64,000 nucleotides of DNA. It comes from an uncultured Desulfobacter sp. (GTDB lineage Bacteria > Desulfobacterota > Desulfobacteria > Desulfobacterales > Desulfobacteraceae). Position 1 is the first letter of the stretch. Each line of letters begins with the position of its first letter. A model generated the notes under the pieces. That model had not been told where the DNA came from. It searched no databases and saw only the letters and a program-made list of their open reading frames with translations. The stretch covers positions 4,094,001 through 4,158,000 of the forward strand of contig NZ_OY762929.1 of NCBI RefSeq assembly GCF_963666675.1. The letters run 5' to 3'. The position numbers and the translations under genes are program-made. Positions 59,999 to 64,000 of this stretch are shown here, piece by piece.

Positions 59999-62422
59999 TT
60001 AATTAATTGAGCCCGTCTCGGCTTCATACTGCTCAACTATTTTTCTGGCATCCTCCGCACCGGGAAAGTCCATATTCTTGGCCAATGCAGATTCAAGGTG
60101 GGTGGCAGCTTCCTGGTGCCGCCCCTGTTTTTCCAGCACCATGCCCATATGATAATTGACGATATAGTGATCCGGCCGTTGCGCAAGGGCCATTTTAAGT
60201 TCGCCATGGGCCAGTTCGTAATTCCCCATTTTATAGTAAATCCACCCAAGGGTATCCCTTGTCGGCCCGGCACTGCCGCTCAGGCTCACCGCTTTTTGGG
60301 CATATGCCATGGCTTCGGAAAGATCCCCCGCCTGGCCGGCCAGATATTCGGACGTGATGTAGGCATAATCATTGGCCGCAGACCACAGGGAGGGGATGGC
60401 ATCAAAGGCCTGCTTGAACACCGTTGCGGCCGCCTGGTAATCTTCATCTCCTTTATGGATCATGCCCAAAAGCATCCAGGCTTCCTTATTTTTCTCGTTC
60501 TGTTTGATGGCGGACTCAAGTTTTGCAACGGCACTCTCTTTTTTTCCCTGGAACAGGTAAAGTTGTGCCAGGTTTTCATATGGTTTCTGCCATTCGGGAG
60601 AAATCTCAATGGCCTTTTCAAAATGGGTTTCTGCTTTGTCATAGGCCTTGGTTACAAAATAGATGCCGCCCAGAAGGTTCCAGCTAAAGGCTTCTTCGGG
60701 TTTTTTTTCAAGCCGTTTTTCGCACAAAGCGATGGCGGCGGGCACATTTTTCTTTTTCATATACAGCTGGGACAACTGGGAGATCAGCATGGCGGCGTCC
60801 GGAAATTTTTCATACCCGGCCTTGAGTTCCAAAAGCGCTTTATCATCTTCATTGCGTTTGAGATACACATTGGCTGTCTTGATATATCCGGCCGGCGAAT
60901 CCTTGTGAACGGTTTTGACCTGTTCAAATTGGGCCAGTGCTTTATCATACTGCTTGGTACCGGTATAAAAATCCCCCAGGTTGATGAGGGCATTGATGTT
61001 GTCCGGTGCCAGCGCTACGATTTGTTTAAGATATTCTTCGCTTTTTGCGGTGTCCTGTTCCACCATCTTCATCCGGGCCAGGGCCATGAGAATTCTATCG
61101 GATTCCGGGTTTGCCTTAAGGCCTTTTTCAAGAACATCCAATGCCAGCATGGGCTCTTTGTTTATCAGATGCGCCTGGGCCAGGTTCAGATGTCCTTGAA
61201 CAAGCTCCGGTTTTTCCGTTACAACCACCCGGAACTCGGATATGGCATTGAGCCCGTCCCTTCGGTTCAGGTAAAAGTTGCCTTTAAGGCCGTGGGCTTC
61301 GACGTTATTGTGATCTTCTGCCAGAACTTCATCCACCAGTTTTTCAGCATCCTCGGGCAGGGCTTTGGCCAACATCAGTTTGGCCAGGCTCATCTTGGTT
61401 TTTATAATACCCGGATGGCCTGGATCTTTATTTAATTCCAGGTTTGCTTTTAATACCTGCTCTGACTCATCCAGCCGTCCGGTGTTGGTATACATCTGTG
61501 CCAGAAAAAGTCGGAAATCAAAATTTTCGGGGCTGTGGGCAATCACTTTTTTAAGCAGGATTTCCGCCTTTTCCGGCTCTTTTGCGCCCAGCCAGAAATT
61601 GACAACCGGCATCACAACCGAACCCTGGGCATCAGAGGCATCCACCACGCCGTTGAGATAGGATTCCGCACTAGGCTCATCTTTTTGCACCAGATAATAT
61701 TGGGCCAACGCCAGTTTAAGCGTAATTTGATCCGGCTCAAGATCAATGGCTTTCTTAAGATAGCCTTCTGCCGCATCAAATTGTTCATCCCTGGCGGCAG
61801 CCTTGTAAAGACGAACCAGGAGCGGAACATTCTCCGGGTTTTCCTTCAAGCCCTGCTCTAAAAACGTTTTGGCACCGGCCCGGTCTTTATCCTTTTCGGA
61901 CAGGGATGCCATCATCATATATATCTCGGGGCGGGTCAGATTTTCGGCCAGCATGCCGGACAAAATTTGTTCTCCTTTGTCATAGTCCTTATTGACAAAA
62001 TGAACGGAGGCCATCAACAGCCGTCCATTCACATGGGTGGGATCTTTTTCAAGGACATGCGCCGCATATTCTTCGGCTTTAAGTTTCTCCTTGGCCCCGA
62101 GCAGAAGCCGGCCAAGCTCAACTTCGGCCTGGAGATTGGAAGGATCAAGCCGCAGGGTTTTGTCAAACATCTGGTAGGCCCGTTTATAATTTTTCCTTTC
62201 AATTTCGACTTGACCGAGCTCAAAAAAGGCATCTGCATATTCAGGGTCGATCTGGACGGCATTTTTAAACTCCAGCTCCGCACTGGCATAATCTTTTTTT
62301 CCCATCAAGGCTTTACCCTTATTTAAAAAGGCAGCCTTTTTGTCATCCGGGCTGCCGCACCCGGCAACCAGGAATAAAATCAAAACAAGAACACTGATTA
62401 ATGGGTACGTTCGCTTGTTCAT
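59999..62422 (-). CDS. TPR-repeat lipoprotein of the PEP-CTERM/exopolysaccharide system (PrsT-like)
   Basis: 807 aa. Lipobox L-V-A-G-C-G (Cys ~22), then about 20 TPR-type helix pairs filling the rest (for example KKDYASAELEFKNAVQIDPE; KAYDKAETHFEKAIEISPEW). This length and design match the TPR lipoprotein that accompanies exosortase/EPS loci, likely a periplasmic scaffold between inner- and outer-membrane export parts. AAGGAAAGGA precedes the ATG. It is the first gene of the 16-gene minus-strand run. Confidence 0.87.
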   Translation of the reverse strand: MNKRTYPLISVLVLILFLVAGCGSPDDKKAAFLNKGKALMGKKDYASAELEFKNAVQIDPEYADAFFELGQVEIERKNYKRAYQMFDKTLRLDPSNLQAEVELGRLLLGAKEKLKAEEYAAHVLEKDPTHVNGRLLMASVHFVNKDYDKGEQILSGMLAENLTRPEIYMMMASLSEKDKDRAGAKTFLEQGLKENPENVPLLVRLYKAAARDEQFDAAEGYLKKAIDLEPDQITLKLALAQYYLVQKDEPSAESYLNGVVDASDAQGSVVMPVVNFWLGAKEPEKAEILLKKVIAHSPENFDFRLFLAQMYTNTGRLDESEQVLKANLELNKDPGHPGIIKTKMSLAKLMLAKALPEDAEKLVDEVLAEDHNNVEAHGLKGNFYLNRRDGLNAISEFRVVVTEKPELVQGHLNLAQAHLINKEPMLALDVLEKGLKANPESDRILMALARMKMVEQDTAKSEEYLKQIVALAPDNINALINLGDFYTGTKQYDKALAQFEQVKTVHKDSPAGYIKTANVYLKRNEDDKALLELKAGYEKFPDAAMLISQLSQLYMKKKNVPAAIALCEKRLEKKPEEAFSWNLLGGIYFVTKAYDKAETHFEKAIEISPEWQKPYENLAQLYLFQGKKESAVAKLESAIKQNEKNKEAWMLLGMIHKGDEDYQAAATVFKQAFDAIPSLWSAANDYAYITSEYLAGQAGDLSEAMAYAQKAVSLSGSAGPTRDTLGWIYYKMGNYELAHGELKMALAQRPDHYIVNYHMGMVLEKQGRHQEAATHLESALAKNMDFPGAEDARKIVEQYEAETGSIN

Positions 62423-62919
62423 ACCTTAGTCCTTTCCTTTGTCATATCGTTACGGCTTTTTAAATTCAGTGGTTCTAAAAACAATATATCCAGTTCCGGG
62501 TAACCTAAGAGGTAAAAACCTCTCAACGGAAAAACAGCCCTTTAGATATGATTTTAATATGTTTGATTGATTAATCTAAAATGTGAAGTTGATTAGACGT
62601 CGCCATTTGTTAACGCAAGTCACACGACACAACACAATCAAAACTTTATATTTATCTACCCGCCCATGAACAGGGGCTGAAAATAGGCACCGCACGGCCA
62701 AAGACACAACGGACAGGTACGCCATAAAACCCCGCCTGCCGGACACTCACACGATTTTCACACTTTTTTTAAATTCCGCTAAACCCCTAAAAATATTTAC
62801 ATCATATGTAATCTGTAATTGTAAATTTCTGTAAACCATAAAAATCATTTCACCCCACCTGTTGCCGGGCGTGGCAGGCACCGGGTTTTAAGGCTGGATA
62901 CAGGAAAGGACGTGTTGTC
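62423..62919. other. Divergent intergenic region
   Basis: 497 bp between the divergent TPR lipoprotein gene and the last + strand gene, so it should hold promoters of both. Visible elements are a perfect AGAGGT-AAAA-ACCTCT hairpin (62508-62523) and a TTACAT-CAT-ATGTAA dyad near 62798-62814. No RNA gene or clear sigma-54 site was found. Confidence 0.45.
62508..62523. repeat. Perfect 6-bp hairpin AGAGGT-AAAA-ACCTCT
   Basis: Lies ~85 bp upstream of the TPR lipoprotein start. Small, with an A4 loop. It may be an operator or a leader hairpin. Confidence 0.4.
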
Positions 62920-64000
62920 ATGAAAGAAGATTTCTTTTTACCCCGGCGTTTTTCTGCTCTGATACCCGGTATCTTGTCGAAAAGCCCCATCTCCCTGGGA
63001 ATTCATCATATCCCGGGAGCGTTTCGGTTGTTGACTGTATTCTGGCCGGTTCTGTTCCTCTGCATACACAGCATAAGCCATGCCCACCCGGGCCATTACG
63101 GCAGCCCGTTCCATGCCCACCACCTTGAACAGGCCTTTGAATATGCAGAACAGGAGTACCGCATTGTCTTCGTGCATGTGAGTGCTGCCGGGGGTAAACG
63201 ATTGCAGTTTTTCAGGTGGCCCGGCGATGCCAATGCCCACCTGATTGATCTGCTGGTCCGGGAAACGGTGATCGTGGAACTGGATGCCGCTGAAAATGCT
63301 GACGAACTTGGGGACTACGACATTGCGGCGCCCCAAATCCTGCTGATCAACCCGGACGGCTCGCTGATTCAACATATAGATGCAAACCTGCCTGTACCGG
63401 TACTCAACGCGACACTCAATAAAATCCTCACCGGACAGGATGCCGTGGAAAGGGCCCGGCTCAATCTTGAAAGCAAAGGGGAAGAGGATTTTTTCTCCCG
63501 GGAGCGGCTGGCCGCAGCCCTGGGCAATGCAGGCCGGACCCGGGAAGCCGCCGGGATTTATACATGGTGTGCAAGGCAGTGCATCGACAACACATCCCTG
63601 GCTGCTCTGGGCCGCCGCCCCAAGGTGTTTGCCGCAATTGCCCAATTTGCCCAAAGCAGTAATGAAATCCAGGATCTTTTAGAGAACGTTCTGGACAGTG
63701 CCGAATCAGCCGTGGCCTTCAAACCCGATGATGCCGGCCTGTCCAAGGATCTTGTACAGATTTACGAGCGCGGAAACCAGGCCCGGGCCCAAAAATTTTT
63801 TGATCAGCTTCCCCAGGACAGCGTTGCACGCCACGGGCTTTTGGATTTTCTGTTTGATGACCTGATTGAACAGGGCCGTTACCCGGAGGTGATCAAACTC
63901 ATTGATCCGGCCCAGGCGTTCAAAGGAGAGGTGGCTCAGTATCGGCGCAATCGTATTCTGCGGCCGGCAGCGGCGGAACAGGGCCGCGGCCGGGGCACAC
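62920..64000 (+). CDS. Exported thioredoxin-fold-like protein with helical C-terminal part (3' truncated by window edge)
   Basis: The frame from ATG 62920 (GGAAAGGA ~8-13 nt upstream) stays open for 360 codons to the right edge. A hydrophobic segment (~44-62, TVFWPVLFLCIHSISHAH) follows an unusually long N-terminal tail. A thioredoxin-like region is next (~78-165: YRIVFVHVSAAGGKRLQFF, A-P-Q-I-L-L-I-N-P-D-G-S), but no C-x-x-C is present, so it is not a disulfide enzyme. The later part (~180-350) looks TPR-like and helical. Function unknown. It is divergent from the exopolysaccharide run. Confidence 0.7.
   Translation, partial: MKEDFFLPRRFSALIPGILSKSPISLGIHHIPGAFRLLTVFWPVLFLCIHSISHAHPGHYGSPFHAHHLEQAFEYAEQEYRIVFVHVSAAGGKRLQFFRWPGDANAHLIDLLVRETVIVELDAAENADELGDYDIAAPQILLINPDGSLIQHIDANLPVPVLNATLNKILTGQDAVERARLNLESKGEEDFFSRERLAAALGNAGRTREAAGIYTWCARQCIDNTSLAALGRRPKVFAAIAQFAQSSNEIQDLLENVLDSAESAVAFKPDDAGLSKDLVQIYERGNQARAQKFFDQLPQDSVARHGLLDFLFDDLIEQGRYPEVIKLIDPAQAFKGEVAQYRRNRILRPAAAEQGRGRGT

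Noticed and set aside
60098..61435. 445-codon open frame on + inside the TPR lipoprotein gene
   Set aside because: Antisense of repeated TPR codons; rich in Phe, Gly and His, typical of a shadow.
62860..62885. Sigma-54 promoter at the TGGCAGGCAC segment before the last gene
   Set aside because: No GC dinucleotide at the required 10-bp distance.
62938..63654. 238-codon open frame on minus near the right edge
   Set aside because: The opposite strand has a frame open from an ATG with a ribosome site to the window end, with signal-like and thioredoxin-like sequence; the minus frame is its shadow.
1..64000. Prophage, transposon or CRISPR array
   Set aside because: No integrase, transposase, phage structural gene or regularly spaced repeat was seen; the short dispersed repeat has irregular spacing.

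Overview
The window looks like chromosomal DNA of a Gram-negative, anaerobic Desulfobacterota bacterium, most likely of the Desulfobacteraceae (Desulfobacter/Desulfobacula-like). The evidence is the combination of a bis-MGD molybdopterin oxidoreductase, a TAXI-type TRAP transporter, DUF3124, a PEP-CTERM/exosortase exopolysaccharide set, SpoIIE-type partner-switching proteins, a sigma-54 promoter and moderate G+C. No rRNA, tRNA, CRISPR array, transposase or phage gene was recognised. The species call is inference.

Layout. 1-5.4 kb: tail of a membrane protein, clpB (minus) with a sigma-32-like promoter, and a divergent molybdopterin oxidoreductase. 5.4-10.2 kb: an HD-GYP protein with a degenerate metal site, convergent with a three-gene operon (periplasmic binding protein, membrane diguanylate cyclase, queuosine-tRNA mannosyltransferase-like glycosyltransferase). 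10.6-13.1 kb: HisK-type phosphatase, dtd, trmJ, then the wreck of a gene joining a betaine-binding-protein N-terminus to a receiver-domain fragment. 13.2-23.2 kb: OmpA-family protein with a near-consensus sigma-54 promoter, DUF3124 protein, then STAS, anti-sigma-kinase-like and SpoIIE phosphatase genes followed by a tight racemase / sensor-MFS fusion / unknown 519-aa protein operon. 23.2-34.1 kb: binding protein, KhpA-like KH protein, IscU-like scaffold, lipoprotein, M48-TPR peptidase, NUDIX hydrolase, an internally deleted hemolysin-III (TrhA) remnant, Usp, TRAP permease, TAXI binding protein and a macrodomain protein. A dispersed repeat recurs here.

34.1-62.4 kb is a run of 16 genes all on the minus strand. 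Its first part, in transcription order, is a PEP-CTERM/exosortase/exopolysaccharide set: TPR lipoprotein, Wzz-like protein, BY-kinase-like ATPase, exosortase, PEP-CTERM protein and a PstS-like binding protein. A hairpin terminator then precedes a ten-gene cluster: FKBP-like lipoprotein, FKBP-thioredoxin protein, ShlB/FhaC transporter, a 3220-aa filamentous-haemagglutinin-like exoprotein, an ExbB fused to DUF2341/LamG domains, ExbD, TonB-like protein, coiled-coil porin, coiled-coil lipoprotein and Skp/OmpH. Most junctions overlap or lie within a few bases.

The two most interesting candidates for undescribed systems are (i) this ten-gene cluster, which looks like a two-partner secretion system packaged with its own periplasmic folding factors and a proton-motive-force-driven Ton module whose ExbB carries a large extracytoplasmic lectin-like region, and (ii) the SpoIIE phosphatase / amino-acid racemase / sensor-MFS / unknown-enzyme operon, which suggests a partner-switching pathway linked to sensing and transport of an amino-acid-like compound. 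Two genes in the window are internally deleted relics. The last gene runs off the right edge.
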